Positions 1-9,480 are shown, counted from the first letter of the stretch. The stretch: 64,000 nt of DNA from Dyella lipolytica (GCF_030160075.1 NZ_BSNQ01000003.1:1548328-1612327); one strand, 5' to 3'. A program made the numbers and translations. The notes: a model not told the origin generated them from the sequence alone.

Positions 1-812
1 AGCGGGCCGGAGATGCCAAAGGCCGCCATCGTCTTGGGCAAGGTGCTTTCGCCGTGATTGAGCTGCAACCGCTGCAACGCGGAAATCATGGCACCGCGAC
101 CGGCAAACTTCGCCCCTGCGGCATCGGCGCGAAATTCGCGCCAGCGGGAGAACGCCATCACGATCATCGATGCGAACATGCCGAACACCACCTGCAGCAC
201 CATCACCGACACGAAGTAGCCGATGCCTGAACCGCCGCGGCTGTCTCGACCGCCGGACAGCCAGCTGTCGACCAGCCGGCCGACGATGCGCGCGGCAAGA
301 ATCACCAGCGTGTTCAATACGCCTTGGATCAGGGTCAGCGTCACCATGTCACCGTTGGCAACGTGGCCGATCTCATGACCAAGCACGGCGGCAACCTGCT
401 CGCGATCCATTTGCTGCAACAAACCGCTACTGACGGCGACCAGCGAGCTGTTCTTGGTCATGCCGGTGGCGAACGCATTCATTTCCGGAGCGTCGTAGAT
501 CGCCACCTCCGGCATGCCGATACCGGCAGCCTGCGCGTGGCGGCGTACCGTGTCGACCAGCCAGCGCTCGGTCTCGTTCTGCGGCTGCTCGATCACCCGC
601 GCGTGGGTGGTCATTTTGGCCATCCACTTGGACATGGCCAGCGAGATAAACGCACCGCCCATGCCGAACACCGCGGCAAAGACCAAGAGCCCGGTCATGC
701 CGCCGTAGCCGTGCATGGCCGCCCACTGATCGACGCCGAACAGGCGGCAGACGATGCTCAGCAGAAGCAGAACGGCGATATTGGTAAGAAGAAAGAGTGC
801 GATGCGGCGCAT
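1..812 (-). CDS. htpX: Heat-shock membrane protease HtpX (3' end cut by window)
   Basis: M48 family zinc metalloprotease of the inner membrane that degrades misfolded membrane proteins. About 270 residues are visible; the usual length is near 290, so only the C-terminus is missing beyond the window edge. Two hydrophobic segments lie near the N-terminus (residues ~4-25 and ~35-55). The zinc motif HEIGH follows at residue ~145, encoded around 363-377, with hydrophobic segments after it. It starts at the ATG at 812 with MRRIALFLLTN. It is divergent from gluQ, with 140 bp between them that must hold both promoters. Confidence 0.93.
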   Translation of the reverse strand, partial: MRRIALFLLTNIAVLLLLSIVCRLFGVDQWAAMHGYGGMTGLLVFAAVFGMGGAFISLAMSKWMAKMTTHARVIEQPQNETERWLVDTVRRHAQAAGIGMPEVAIYDAPEMNAFATGMTKNSSLVAVSSGLLQQMDREQVAAVLGHEIGHVANGDMVTLTLIQGVLNTLVILAARIVGRLVDSWLSGGRDSRGGSGIGYFVSVMVLQVVFGMFASMIVMAFSRWREFRADAAGAKFAGRGAMISALQRLQLNHGESTLPKTMAAFGISGP

Positions 813-952
813 GGTTTTTCTCTGGTCGGTCACACAGGAAGGTAATGGTAATCCGATGCTAGAGATTCCGGCAAAAAACTGAATTTTCAAGAGTTAAGCG
901 GATGTATTCGCAGCCGTGTCGATGTGTCGGCCGCCCCACGTAGAATGATCCG

Positions 953-1819
953 ATGAGCTATCGCGGACGCTTTGCCCCCTCGCCCACCGGTCTTCTGCAT
1001 GCGGGTTCCCTGGTCGCTGCCGTGGGCAGCTGGCTTTGCGCACGCCAAGCTGGCGGACGGTGGCTGGTGCGAATGGAGGATATCGATCCGCCGCGGGAGA
1101 TCCCCGGCTCTGCAGCGGCGATTCTTGCCGCGTTGCCGATGTTCGGCCTGGTCGCCGATGAGCCTGTCATCTATCAGTCATCGCGCATCGCTGCTTACGA
1201 TGCCGCATTCGAACAATTACGGCAGGCTGATCTGCTATTTCCCTGCTGGTGCAGCCGCAGCGACCTTGCCTCCGCCGCTGGCTTGCATCGTGACGGCCGC
1301 TGCGTGGCCCCGGCCGATCCAAGCCGCACACCCGCGTGGCGCATCCGCGTACCGAATGAAGAGATCGCTTTCGTCGACGCCCTGCAGGGTCCGCAGCGGC
1401 AACGCCTACGCGATGAAGTGGGCGATTTTGTGATCCGTCGAGTCGAAGGCTTCTATTCCTACCAATTGGCCTGCGTCGTCGACGATGCGTGGCAAGGCGT
1501 TAGCGAGGTCGTCCGCGGCAGCGATCTGCTGGACTCCACGCCACGGCAGATTTGGCTGCAGCGCTGTTTGGGCTTGCCGACACCGCGCTATCTGCACTTG
1601 CCGCTAGTGCTCGACAGCCAAGGCCGAAAATTGTCGAAATCGGAGCGTTCGCTCGAGGTCGATCCTACCGAGCCATTGCCGAGCCTGCGCCGAACGTTGT
1701 CATTTCTCGGTGTGACGCCCGACGACAAGGCCGTGCATGCGTCCGACTTGCTGCATGCGGCGCTCGCGCAATTCGATCCTGGATATTTGCCGCAATGCAG
1801 CGATCATCGCGTGACGTAA
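953..1819 (+). CDS. gluQ: Glutamyl-Q tRNA(Asp) synthetase
   Basis: Paralog of the glutamyl-tRNA synthetase catalytic core that loads glutamate onto queuosine at the wobble position of tRNA(Asp). The N-terminal FAPSPTGLLHAGSL carries the class I HIGH-type signature (HAGS). KLSKS at residue ~226 is the KMSKS loop. The CWC cluster near residue 98 and a later Cys match the zinc site of this family. At 288 residues it has no anticodon-binding domain, as expected for GluQ-RS. In many proteobacteria gluQ sits next to dksA, but here its neighbour is htpX. Confidence 0.93.
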   Translation: MSYRGRFAPSPTGLLHAGSLVAAVGSWLCARQAGGRWLVRMEDIDPPREIPGSAAAILAALPMFGLVADEPVIYQSSRIAAYDAAFEQLRQADLLFPCWCSRSDLASAAGLHRDGRCVAPADPSRTPAWRIRVPNEEIAFVDALQGPQRQRLRDEVGDFVIRRVEGFYSYQLACVVDDAWQGVSEVVRGSDLLDSTPRQIWLQRCLGLPTPRYLHLPLVLDSQGRKLSKSERSLEVDPTEPLPSLRRTLSFLGVTPDDKAVHASDLLHAALAQFDPGYLPQCSDHRVT

Positions 1820-1962
1820 CCCGGTATAAAGTTGGTACGCAGTCGCGCCATGTAACGTGATACCGAGAACCGATATTCCTTCATGATGTCTGCGTATAAC
1901 CCCAAGCGGTCCGCCCACCCGGCGCGACGCCTTCCCCCGTAGACATTCAAGGAGATCAGGTC

Positions 1963-2703
1963 ATGACACAGCGTACGGCATTGGTTACAGGTGGCACCGG
2001 CGGCATCGGCACGGCCATCGTGCGCTACCTGGCCAAGCAGGGACACCGTGTTGCCACCAATTATCGCGACGAAGCCAAAGCCCAGGCCTGGCAGAAGGCG
2101 ATGACGGACGAAGGCATCCATGTCTGCATGGTGCACGGCGATGTCGTCGATCCGGCCTCGTGCGAGGCGATGATCGAGGGCGTGCACCGCAAGTGCGGCG
2201 CCGTGGAGATTCTGGTCAACAACGCCGGCATCACCCGCGATACCACCTTCCACAAGATGACCTACCAACAGTGGATGGACGTGGTGAACACCAACCTCAA
2301 CGCCTGCTTCAACGTCACCCGCCCGGTGATCGAGGACATGCGCACCCGCAAGTGGGGCCGCATCGTTCAGATCAGCTCCATCAACGGTTTGAAGGGCCAG
2401 TACGGCCAGGCCAACTACGCAGCGGCCAAGGCCGGCATGCATGGTTTCACCATTTCACTGGCGCAGGAGAACGCCAGGTTCGGCATTACCGTGAATACGG
2501 TTTCGCCGGGCTATGTCGCCACGGACATGGTGATGGCGGTGCCGGAGGAGGTACGCGAGAAGATCATCGCGCAGATCCCGGTGGGTCGCCTCGGCACACC
2601 GGAAGAAATCGCCCACGCTGTGGTGTTCCTCACTACCGATGAAACCAGCTGGATCACCGGCACGAATCTGAAGATCAATGGTGGGCAATACATGGGTTGG
2701 TAA
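1963..2703 (+). CDS. phaB: Acetoacetyl-CoA reductase (SDR family)
   Basis: NADPH-dependent short-chain dehydrogenase that reduces acetoacetyl-CoA to (R)-3-hydroxybutyryl-CoA for polyhydroxyalkanoate synthesis. The cofactor motif TGGTGGIG is at residues ~9-16, NNAG follows at ~87, and the Ser-Tyr-Lys active site lies in ISSINGLKGQYGQANYAAAK. At 246 residues it has the normal length. A strong ribosome site (AAGGAGA) precedes the ATG. No PHA synthase is present in the window, so pathway membership rests on similarity alone. A FabG-type role is the alternative. Confidence 0.88.
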   Translation: MTQRTALVTGGTGGIGTAIVRYLAKQGHRVATNYRDEAKAQAWQKAMTDEGIHVCMVHGDVVDPASCEAMIEGVHRKCGAVEILVNNAGITRDTTFHKMTYQQWMDVVNTNLNACFNVTRPVIEDMRTRKWGRIVQISSINGLKGQYGQANYAAAKAGMHGFTISLAQENARFGITVNTVSPGYVATDMVMAVPEEVREKIIAQIPVGRLGTPEEIAHAVVFLTTDETSWITGTNLKINGGQYMGW

Positions 2704-2723
2704 TCCTGCGCTGGTGAACGGGG

Positions 2724-3509
2724 CTAACGCTCCAGCAACTTTTCCAGCACCTTGCCGACCGCTGCGAAAGCAAACGCACCGGTGACATGCGTGGCGGCCC
2801 CCAGGCCGCCACCGCACGCCAGATTCAGCGCATCGCCGCCCGGTGGACGCGTGCCGCACACCGTGCCATCCGGTTGCGGGTACTGCACGTTCTGCAGCGA
2901 ATACACCGCCGACACACCGAAATAGCGATCCGGGTTGCGCGGAAAGCCGAAATCCTGGCGAAGCTTCTTGCGGATCAGACTGAACATCGCATCGTGCTCG
3001 GTGCGCGAGAGATCGCGTACGCGGATCTGCGTGGGATCGGTGCGGCCACCGGCCGAGCCCACCGTCACCATCGGCAGCTTGCGACGACGGCACCAGGCAA
3101 TCGCTTCGAGCTTCACCCGGAACGCATCGCAAGCGTCGAGCACCACGTCGTAACCGCGGTCGAGCAATTCGTCCAGCGTCGCCGGCGTGAGGAAGCGTTC
3201 GATGGCTTCCAGCCGGATTGCTGGATTGATTGCATGCGCGCGCGCCGCGATCACGCCCACTTTCGGCTTGCCGTATTCGCCATCCAGCGCATGCAGCTGG
3301 CGGTTGGTATTGGATACGCAGACCTCGTCAGCGTCGATCAGGGTCAGGCGACCTACACCGGTGCGCGCCAGCGCCTCGGCCGCCCAGGAGCCTACCCCGC
3401 CGATACCAATGACGCAGACATGCGCTTGCGCCAGACGAGCAACGCTGCCCGCGCCGTATAGCCGCTCGACACCGTCGAAGCGCTCGGTCGGAAAGACCGT
3501 GCCGCTCAT
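2724..3509 (-). CDS. tcdA: tRNA threonylcarbamoyladenosine dehydratase
   Basis: E1-like ATP-dependent enzyme that cyclizes t6A37 of tRNA to ct6A. The nucleotide-binding loop GIGGVGSWAAEALARTG is at residues ~36-52. It is followed by the E1-type DxDxVxxSNxNRQ pattern (DADEVCVSNTNRQ), and DACDAFRVK is at residue ~127. The 261 residues match the CsdL/YgdL family. It converges with phaB, with only 20 bp between the two stop codons and no obvious terminator there. Confidence 0.92.
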   Translation of the reverse strand: MSGTVFPTERFDGVERLYGAGSVARLAQAHVCVIGIGGVGSWAAEALARTGVGRLTLIDADEVCVSNTNRQLHALDGEYGKPKVGVIAARAHAINPAIRLEAIERFLTPATLDELLDRGYDVVLDACDAFRVKLEAIAWCRRRKLPMVTVGSAGGRTDPTQIRVRDLSRTEHDAMFSLIRKKLRQDFGFPRNPDRYFGVSAVYSLQNVQYPQPDGTVCGTRPPGGDALNLACGGGLGAATHVTGAFAFAAVGKVLEKLLER

Positions 3510-3649
3510 GGTCGCGCACCCGCCGCCATGTCATGAACGCAAGGATTCATGCGTACACCTAGCCAAGAAAATCCGATGCATTTTAACCGAGCGCCCGGCT
3601 GCCATGTGGACACAGTGCTGCGGTATGCTCCGCGGCCATCGCTCCTCAC

Positions 3650-4051
3650 ATGGACAAGGTAATGCGTGCAGCTCTTTTGATCGTGCTCGGACTGGCCATC
3701 GGCATCATCGGCACCGTGTTCACCATGCAGGCGCTGAGCGAACGCGACGCGCTACCTCGTGCGGTGATGGTGACCATGGGTTCCCATCGCCATCAGCTGC
3801 AACAGGCCGTCAAGGGACAACGCTGCGAAGCGACTGCGAACCTCGATCAGTTGCAGCACATGCAGATGATCGCCGCCGATATTCCCGCCGCGTTCCCTGG
3901 TACAGACCAACCTTTCCAAAACCTGGCGGGCCGACTTCGCACAGCCTTGCAGACGGCATCACAGTCCGCGCCAGCGGATTGCCCTGCCCTGGCCGCTGCG
4001 CTTAAACCAGTCGATCAGGTGTGCAGCGAGTGCCACCAACAGTATCGCTGA
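3650..4051 (+). CDS. Small membrane-anchored c-type cytochrome-like protein
   Basis: A 133-residue protein with one N-terminal hydrophobic segment (residues ~6-27), then a mostly helical domain ending in CSECHQQYR, a CxxCH haem-attachment site nine residues from the C-terminus. A single haem site at the C-terminal end of a helical bundle resembles class II cytochrome c (cytochrome c' / c-556 type). No electron-transfer partner lies next to it. A second in-frame ATG at 3662 is an alternative start. Function is not recognised beyond periplasmic electron transfer or haem binding. Confidence 0.6.
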   Translation: MDKVMRAALLIVLGLAIGIIGTVFTMQALSERDALPRAVMVTMGSHRHQLQQAVKGQRCEATANLDQLQHMQMIAADIPAAFPGTDQPFQNLAGRLRTALQTASQSAPADCPALAAALKPVDQVCSECHQQYR

Positions 4052-4063
4052 GTCCTGCCCCCA

Positions 4064-5605
4064 TCAGTTGGGACTCGGGTTCTCTTGGGCAGGGAACATC
4101 AGGATGGTGATTTCTTTGCCCTGAGGAATTTCCACAGTCGGTGTGCCCAGGGCGGCAATACGCGTTTTGAATGCGTCCAAGTCCTCGCGCTCGCCCAACG
4201 CCGAGCGGCCATTCACCGCCCAGACTCGACCGCCTTGTTTCCAGCGCGCTAGTGCCTGATCTAGCTGTGAGGTGATCAGCGCGTTGGACTCTATGGGCAT
4301 GCCGCCTTTGGGCTGCAGCATCGTAAGCATGGTCGGCGCATTCGGATCCGCCGTGAATACCGTATCGCCCGGCCGAACGTTAGCGGCCAGCGTGGCGGCC
4401 GCCATATCCCAGCGCGGCTTGGTCTCCACTCGATAAACCGGCCCGAGATTGACCGCGCCAAGCAAAAAAAGCACCGTCGCTACCCATGGCAAAAAGCGCC
4501 GAGGCAACGCGGCAGCGCCGATACCTGCCAGCACAAAGAACGGCGCTGCGCTCCACAAAATGTAGCGCGGCAACAACATGGACTTGAACAACGAGATCGT
4601 CAGGATCAGCAGCGGCAATACCATGAATCCAAGCAGCAGCACCCGCCCCGCGAGTCGCCCACGCATGCGCAATAGCCCTGCGCAGCCCAACAGCGCTACG
4701 CATGCGCCCAGCAACGGCACCGCGGTATGCAACAGATCGAACCGCACCACGGCCGTCGTGCGCATGAGATAAACACTGCTAGCGGCCACCCACAGGTGTT
4801 GCCAGCTCAGCTGCGGAATCCAGTCGAATTTCTGCAGCATGTGACTGTCGCCGGCCGCCAGGATGGCACCATAAAAAGGCACGCAGCAGGCGAGAATGAG
4901 GGCAACACTCAGCAACCAATTGCGCCGAAAGCCGACGCGCAATTCCGACGAATACCCCAACCGTAACGCACGCCACAGCAAAAACAGCGAAAGATTGGAG
5001 GCAATGAGCCAGGGCGCGGCGTCGCCGAGTACATCCAACGCACCGATCGTGCCCAGCACATAAGCGGCCCAGCCCCATCGATCGGCATCGATGCGGCGAA
5101 CATCGAGCGCAGCCCGTTGTGGATGTTGCGCAAGACGCAGCAGGCCCCACAGCGCGATGGTGATCAACAACGTGACCAGTGCGTAAGACCGAGCCTCCTG
5201 CCCGTACTGCACCTGCAGCGGCGACAGCGCCATCAACAATCCCGCGACAATGGCTGCGCCTCGACCACTGATACGGTGCGCGATGGCAAACACCATTCCA
5301 GCCGACAGCGCACCAAACAGCGCCGAAGGGATTCTTAACAAGGCATCGCCTGAGCCGAACTGAGAAATCAGTTGCAGCAACAAAAAATAAGTCGGCATAT
5401 GCCGATTGGTAAAGCTATCGGCGATCAGGCCGTTCACGTCCAGATGTACGCGCTGGGACGTCAACGCCTCGTCCAGCCAGAACGGCTGATGATCGATGCG
5501 AAACAGCCGAACCACCAAACCGAGACATAACACCGCCACCATCCAGGCGATATCGCCCGTCGGCCACTGCTCGCTGCTCTGCACCTGTTTGCTATCGATC
5601 GTCAT
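4064..5605 (-). CDS. Polytopic glycosyltransferase of the GT39/ArnT-like superfamily
   Basis: Integral membrane protein of about 513 residues with a dozen or so hydrophobic segments. The first periplasmic loop carries FWLDEALTSQRV, the acidic D-E signature of GT-C enzymes that use polyprenyl-phosphate sugars. A further loop motif is QYGQEARSYAL. A soluble C-terminal domain of ~110 residues follows the last membrane segment. The ATG at 5605 is preferred over an in-frame TTG at 5617; neither has a clear ribosome site. Acceptor and donor are not predictable, and it stands alone rather than in a polysaccharide cluster. Confidence 0.75.
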   Translation of the reverse strand: MTIDSKQVQSSEQWPTGDIAWMVAVLCLGLVVRLFRIDHQPFWLDEALTSQRVHLDVNGLIADSFTNRHMPTYFLLLQLISQFGSGDALLRIPSALFGALSAGMVFAIAHRISGRGAAIVAGLLMALSPLQVQYGQEARSYALVTLLITIALWGLLRLAQHPQRAALDVRRIDADRWGWAAYVLGTIGALDVLGDAAPWLIASNLSLFLLWRALRLGYSSELRVGFRRNWLLSVALILACCVPFYGAILAAGDSHMLQKFDWIPQLSWQHLWVAASSVYLMRTTAVVRFDLLHTAVPLLGACVALLGCAGLLRMRGRLAGRVLLLGFMVLPLLILTISLFKSMLLPRYILWSAAPFFVLAGIGAAALPRRFLPWVATVLFLLGAVNLGPVYRVETKPRWDMAAATLAANVRPGDTVFTADPNAPTMLTMLQPKGGMPIESNALITSQLDQALARWKQGGRVWAVNGRSALGEREDLDAFKTRIAALGTPTVEIPQGKEITILMFPAQENPSPN

Positions 5606-5850
5606 GAAAGCGCTCAAGGAACGCCAACGGCGCTGAACACGGAAGCTATCGGAGGAAAGTGATTCACGGACATGACAGTCCAGCGATCGATCGCGACAAG
5701 GAATGTGAAATCTAACGCGAGCGAGATGGATCGGTTGTCAGATCTATATGACAGGTTGCTGCGCATTCAGCCACAAAAGCTATTACTTGCGAAAAGCGCG
5801 TAAAAAGTTTGTCCGGACGATGCGCCTTACCTTGTGCCGAACCTACACGA

Positions 5851-6153
5851 TCAAATCTTCACCTGGCCGCGCAACACCTGCCAGTACATCACCCAATCAC
5901 CCATCAGGCTGTAAAGCGGATGACGAAAAGTGGCGGGGCGATTTTTCTCGAAAACATAGTGTCCCATCCAAGCAAAGCCATAGCCGACAACGGGTGCCAG
6001 CCATAACCACACCGGCCTTCCCGAAAACAGGGCCAACAATACGATCAGCAAGACCAGCGAACTGCCGATGAAGTGGAGGCGACGGCAGCGGCGATCGCGG
6101 TGTTCGTTGAGGTAATAGGGATAGAAATCACGGAAGCTGGCGAAAGCGGACAT
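5851..6153 (-). CDS. Mpo1-like (DUF962) membrane protein
   Basis: About 100 residues starting MSAFASFRDFYPYYLNEH. It has two hydrophobic segments and the conserved pattern HxxxRRLHFIGSS...GHYVFEKNRPATFRHPLYS. This matches the DUF962/YGL010w family, whose yeast member Mpo1 is an Fe(II)-dependent dioxygenase of phytosphingosine alpha-oxidation. The His residues in those motifs are the family's conserved positions. The bacterial role is unknown. The reading frame is open further upstream, but the family N-terminus and the position after pirin favour the ATG at 6153. Confidence 0.82.
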   Translation of the reverse strand: MSAFASFRDFYPYYLNEHRDRRCRRLHFIGSSLVLLIVLLALFSGRPVWLWLAPVVGYGFAWMGHYVFEKNRPATFRHPLYSLMGDWVMYWQVLRGQVKI

Positions 6154-6212
6154 GGCACGTCCCCGGTAACCTGATTGCCCCAGCGTAGCCCGAACGCAAG
6201 CACGGCGCACGA

Positions 6213-7088
6213 TCAAGCCGGCAACGGGATGAACTCATGCTCGTCACCCGCCACTTTGCCGAAGCGTTGATCGGCCCAGTCTGCCTTGGCCTGCTCGATA
6301 CGCTCGCGCGAGCTGGACACGAAGTTCCACCACAGATGGCGCTCGCCATCCAACGGTGCGCCGCCGAACAGCATCAGGCGGCTGGTTTTTTTCGCTCGCA
6401 CAGGCGGTGCAGCTGCGCCTGCCTGCACGGCCATCTGCGAGTCGGTCAATGTGACATCACCCCAGCTCACCTCGCCTTCCACCACATGCACACCGCGCTC
6501 GGCATGCTCCTGCGGCAACGGGACTTCGGCGCCCGCCTCCAGTCGTGCCTCGACGAAAAACATCGGTGCAAATACTTTCACCGGCGACGCCTTGCCGTAT
6601 CCGGTGCCGGCGATCAATACCAGTTCCGCACCGACCTGACGGATGTGCGGCAAGCTTTCGGCATCGTGATGATGAAACTCCGGCGCGACTTCTTCGTCGA
6701 CGCGCGGTAACGCTACCCACACCTGGATACCGTGCATGCGTTGCCCATCGCGACGCGCATCCGGCGGCGTGCGTTCGGAATGTACGATGCCACGCCCGGC
6801 CGTCATCCAGTTCACGGCGCCAGGCGTGATATCGGCCAGGCTTCCGATGCTATCGCGATGACGAATGGTGCCTTCGAACAGCCACGTCACTGTAGCCAGG
6901 CCGATATGCGGATGCGGGCGCACATCCAGGCCTTTGCCAGGCGCAAAGTCGACCGGACCCATGTGATCGTAGAACACGAATGGACCGACATGACGCGCCG
7001 CCAACACCGGCAACATACGCCGCACGACGAAGCCGTCGCCCAGATCGTGCAGGCGAGTGTTCTCGATCAATGTCGGGTGTTGCTCCAT
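6213..7088 (-). CDS. Pirin family protein (cupin)
   Basis: A bicupin of 291 residues. The N-terminal cupin holds the metal-binding pattern RPHPHIGLATVTW followed by the second His and Glu region (GTIRHRDSIG ... GRGIVHSE). Bacterial pirins include quercetin 2,3-dioxygenases and regulators of central metabolism; which applies here cannot be told. It lies 12 bp downstream of the Old Yellow Enzyme gene in the same direction, so co-transcription is likely. Confidence 0.88.
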   Translation of the reverse strand: MEQHPTLIENTRLHDLGDGFVVRRMLPVLAARHVGPFVFYDHMGPVDFAPGKGLDVRPHPHIGLATVTWLFEGTIRHRDSIGSLADITPGAVNWMTAGRGIVHSERTPPDARRDGQRMHGIQVWVALPRVDEEVAPEFHHHDAESLPHIRQVGAELVLIAGTGYGKASPVKVFAPMFFVEARLEAGAEVPLPQEHAERGVHVVEGEVSWGDVTLTDSQMAVQAGAAAPPVRAKKTSRLMLFGGAPLDGERHLWWNFVSSSRERIEQAKADWADQRFGKVAGDEHEFIPLPA

Positions 7089-7100
7089 ATCCGATTCTCC

Positions 7101-8159
7101 TCACCAGGCTCGCTGATATTGCACCGGGGCAGCGATCGTTGCACCCAATTCCTGCGCAGCTCGTCGCGGAAAATACGGGTCGCGCAAGCTGGCGCGCGCA
7201 ATCAACACCACATCCGCCGCGCCGCCGGCAATGATGCCGTCGGCCTGCGCGGGTTCGGTAATCAAGCCGACCGCACCCGTAGCGATACCGGTTTCCTGCC
7301 TGATCCGCGCAGCGAACGGCACCTGATAACCGGGACCAATCGGAATTTTCACGTGCGGTACCAGGCCACCGCTGGATACGTCGACCAGATCCACGCCGAG
7401 CGCATCGAGCTCGCCAGCGAGGCGCACGCTTTCGTCGATGGTCCAGCCGCCCTCGGCCCAATCGGTGGCCGAAATACGCAGCCAGAGAGGCAACTCGGCC
7501 GGCCAAACTTCGCGTACAGCGGTAATGACTTCGCGTACCAGCCGGGTGCGGTTTTCGAAACTGCCGCCGTATTCGTCGGTGCGATGGTTGCTCAGCGGCG
7601 ACAGGAACTGATGCAGCAGATAACCATGCGCGCCATGCAATTCGATCAACTTGAATCCGGCATCTCGTGCGCGCACCGCGGCGGCGCGGAAATCGCTCAC
7701 CACTTTGTGGATGCCGTCGGTATCCAGCGCCTGCGGTACGTGCCAGTCCTTATCGAACGGAATCGCCGACGGCGCCACGGTTTGCCATGCACCCTGCTCC
7801 GCACCCAGTGAACCGCCGCCCTCCCACGGTCGCCACACGCTGGCCTTGCGGCCCGCATGCGCCAGCTGCACGCCAGGGATAGCGCCTTCCGCGGCGATGA
7901 ACGCGACAATCGGTCGCCACGCCTCGGCCTGCGTGTCGTTCCAGATGCCGGTGTCGTGGGCCGAAATGCGTCCTTCCGCAGAAACAGCCGTGGCCTCAGT
8001 GACAATTGCGCCCGCACCACCCACTGCGCGGCTGCCCAAGTGCACGAGATGCCAATGGTCCGGCACACCATCTGTGGCCGAGTACTCGCACATCGGCGAT
8101 ACCACGATGCGATTGCGCAAGGTCAGGCTGCGTTGCTTATACGGTTCGAACAGCTTCAT
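7101..8159 (-). CDS. Old Yellow Enzyme-family NADH:flavin oxidoreductase (YqjM class)
   Basis: FMN-dependent ene-reductase with a TIM-barrel fold, 352 residues from MKLFEPYKQRSL. VVSPMCEYSATDG contains the Cys that marks the thermophilic-like YqjM branch. HGAHGYLLHQFLSP and NHRTDEYGGSFENR are the family's substrate and FMN motifs. The reading frame extends upstream to 8405, but that part overlaps the hydrolase gene and has no family similarity. An ATG at 8165 is equally possible. It forms a leftward run with the hydrolase upstream and pirin downstream. Confidence 0.9.
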   Translation of the reverse strand: MKLFEPYKQRSLTLRNRIVVSPMCEYSATDGVPDHWHLVHLGSRAVGGAGAIVTEATAVSAEGRISAHDTGIWNDTQAEAWRPIVAFIAAEGAIPGVQLAHAGRKASVWRPWEGGGSLGAEQGAWQTVAPSAIPFDKDWHVPQALDTDGIHKVVSDFRAAAVRARDAGFKLIELHGAHGYLLHQFLSPLSNHRTDEYGGSFENRTRLVREVITAVREVWPAELPLWLRISATDWAEGGWTIDESVRLAGELDALGVDLVDVSSGGLVPHVKIPIGPGYQVPFAARIRQETGIATGAVGLITEPAQADGIIAGGAADVVLIARASLRDPYFPRRAAQELGATIAAPVQYQRAW

Positions 8160-8212
8160 GGGCATACCGGTTGAGGGTGAAACCAAGCAGATGGCGCCGA
8201 GACCGGCCGCGA

Positions 8213-9109
8213 TCAAGTGATGACGGCATGACGGTGCTCGATCCAGTCCGCAAGCCGCGCAGCTAGCGCATCGGGCACTTTCATCCAGGTGAAATGATCG
8301 GCGCCCTGCCCCGCCAATTGCTCCGGCGTGACGATACCTGTCTGTTGGGAGGCCTTCGGCATCTTGTCGAGCAGCCAATCCAGGGAAGACTGCGGCACCA
8401 GCCAATCGTCGCGCAGGCGCAATGCCAGCACAGGCAGTTCGAGCGCGGCCAGCTGCCGCTCGAAATCCACTTTCATGCCATCCGCGGCATAGCGCCCTGT
8501 GCGCCCGCTGCGCGACCAGTCGGCGATAACTCCCCGTGCCTCATTGCCGCCGAAGCCGATCCTGCGTCCGGGCAGATATCCCACGAGTTGCGCGAGGGGC
8601 GATGCGAGCGCGTAAGCACCCAGAATCGGTATGCCGAAGCGAAAACGCCGCCAATACGGCGCGCCGCTGGCAATCAGCGCGATGCCTGCCATATCGCGCG
8701 GATGAAGGCTTACATAAAGACACGACAACTGGCCGCCAAGGCTATGACCGCCCATCCAGAACTTTGCCTTAGGCCAACGTGTTTTGGCCTCCGCCATACC
8801 GGCTGGCAGGTCTGCTTCCAATAGATCGCGATAGCCCCAGTCGCAGTGTCGTCCGGCGCGACGATCGCTGGAGCCGATACCGCGCCATTCATGCAATGCC
8901 ATGGCTATACCGTGCGCAGCCAATGCCTCGGCCAACGGTAGGTAGTGTTTGGCGGGTACGCCCAAGGCGGGCAGCCAATAGATCACGTCCCGCGGATAAT
9001 CGTTTGGCTGCGTGAAAATCAATTCACTGCTCGCACCGTCGACCGAAGTAATTGGCACAACGATGGATGGTGCGGAATTCACCGCGGACGACATAAGGGA
9101 TGCTGACAT
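8213..9109 (-). CDS. Alpha/beta hydrolase (serine aminopeptidase S33-like)
   Basis: 298 residues with an alpha/beta hydrolase core. The nucleophile elbow is GGHSLGGQLS (Ser at residue ~118), the acid is probably in LRDDWLVPQ, and a C-terminal His is in GADHFTWMKV. No signal peptide is evident, so it is likely cytoplasmic. Substrate unknown. It starts the leftward run with the OYE and pirin genes (53 bp gap to the OYE start). An ATG at residue 6 is an alternative start. Confidence 0.75.
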   Translation of the reverse strand: MSASLMSSAVNSAPSIVVPITSVDGASSELIFTQPNDYPRDVIYWLPALGVPAKHYLPLAEALAAHGIAMALHEWRGIGSSDRRAGRHCDWGYRDLLEADLPAGMAEAKTRWPKAKFWMGGHSLGGQLSCLYVSLHPRDMAGIALIASGAPYWRRFRFGIPILGAYALASPLAQLVGYLPGRRIGFGGNEARGVIADWSRSGRTGRYAADGMKVDFERQLAALELPVLALRLRDDWLVPQSSLDWLLDKMPKASQQTGIVTPEQLAGQGADHFTWMKVPDALAARLADWIEHRHAVIT

Positions 9110-9142
9110 CGCCGCAGATTAACCAATGGCTATGACAGAGAC

Positions 9143-9170
9143 AAAAAGGCCGGCAATATGCCGGCCTTTT
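9143..9170 (-). terminator. Intrinsic terminator of the first cold-shock gene
   Basis: A GGCCGGC / GCCGGCC hairpin flanked by A5 on the left and T4 on the right. Read on the minus strand it ends in a U-run and lies about 20 nt after the csp stop codon. It could also work on the plus strand. Confidence 0.8.
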
Positions 9171-9191
9171 AAGGATTCATGCAACGAACGT

Positions 9192-9401
9192 TCAAGCCGG
9201 GTTGACTTCGTCGGCCTGCAAGCCTTTCTGTCCCTGCACCACTTTGAAACTTACCTTCTGCCCCTCTTTCAGGCTTTTGAAGCCATTACCCTGGATTGCG
9301 CGGAAATGTACGAACACATCGGGGCCATTCTCGCGGCTGATAAAGCCAAAACCCTTCGCGTCGTTGAACCATTTGACTGTGCCAGTTTCACGATCCGACA
9401 T
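9192..9401 (-). CDS. Cold-shock domain protein (CspA family), copy 1
   Basis: A 69-residue single cold-shock domain that binds single-stranded RNA and DNA. RNP1 (KGFGFIS) and RNP2 (DVFVHF) are both intact, as is the leading [14 protein letters not shown]. It differs from the neighbouring copy at only a handful of residues. GGAG sits 6 nt before the ATG. It has its own terminator and a long untranslated leader, so each copy is probably a separate transcript. Confidence 0.95.
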   Translation of the reverse strand: MSDRETGTVKWFNDAKGFGFISRENGPDVFVHFRAIQGNGFKSLKEGQKVSFKVVQGQKGLQADEVNPA

Positions 9402-9460
9402 GACTCACTCCATCCGTTCAAGCGTTTGACTCTGAGACCAGTCGGCCCGCCCGGGCCGAC

Positions 9461-9480
9461 GGCTTACTGGGTATGCTGAG
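9461..9480 (-). promoter_or_regulatory. Conserved 5'-UTR element of csp copy 1
   Basis: The plus-strand stretch GGCTTACTGG followed by GTATGCTGAG lies 60 nt upstream of the copy 1 start codon. A near-identical stretch lies 59 nt upstream of copy 2, while the surrounding DNA differs. This suggests an RNA element in the cold-shock leader. Confidence 0.5.

Noticed and set aside
5618-5850. Intergenic stretch between the glycosyltransferase and DUF962 genes, searched for tRNA or small RNA
   Set aside because: No cloverleaf, terminator or conserved motif was seen; it probably holds only the glycosyltransferase promoter.
8160-8405. N-terminal extension of the Old Yellow Enzyme frame
   Set aside because: It lies over the hydrolase coding region and is unlike the family; the enzyme begins at MKLFEPYK.
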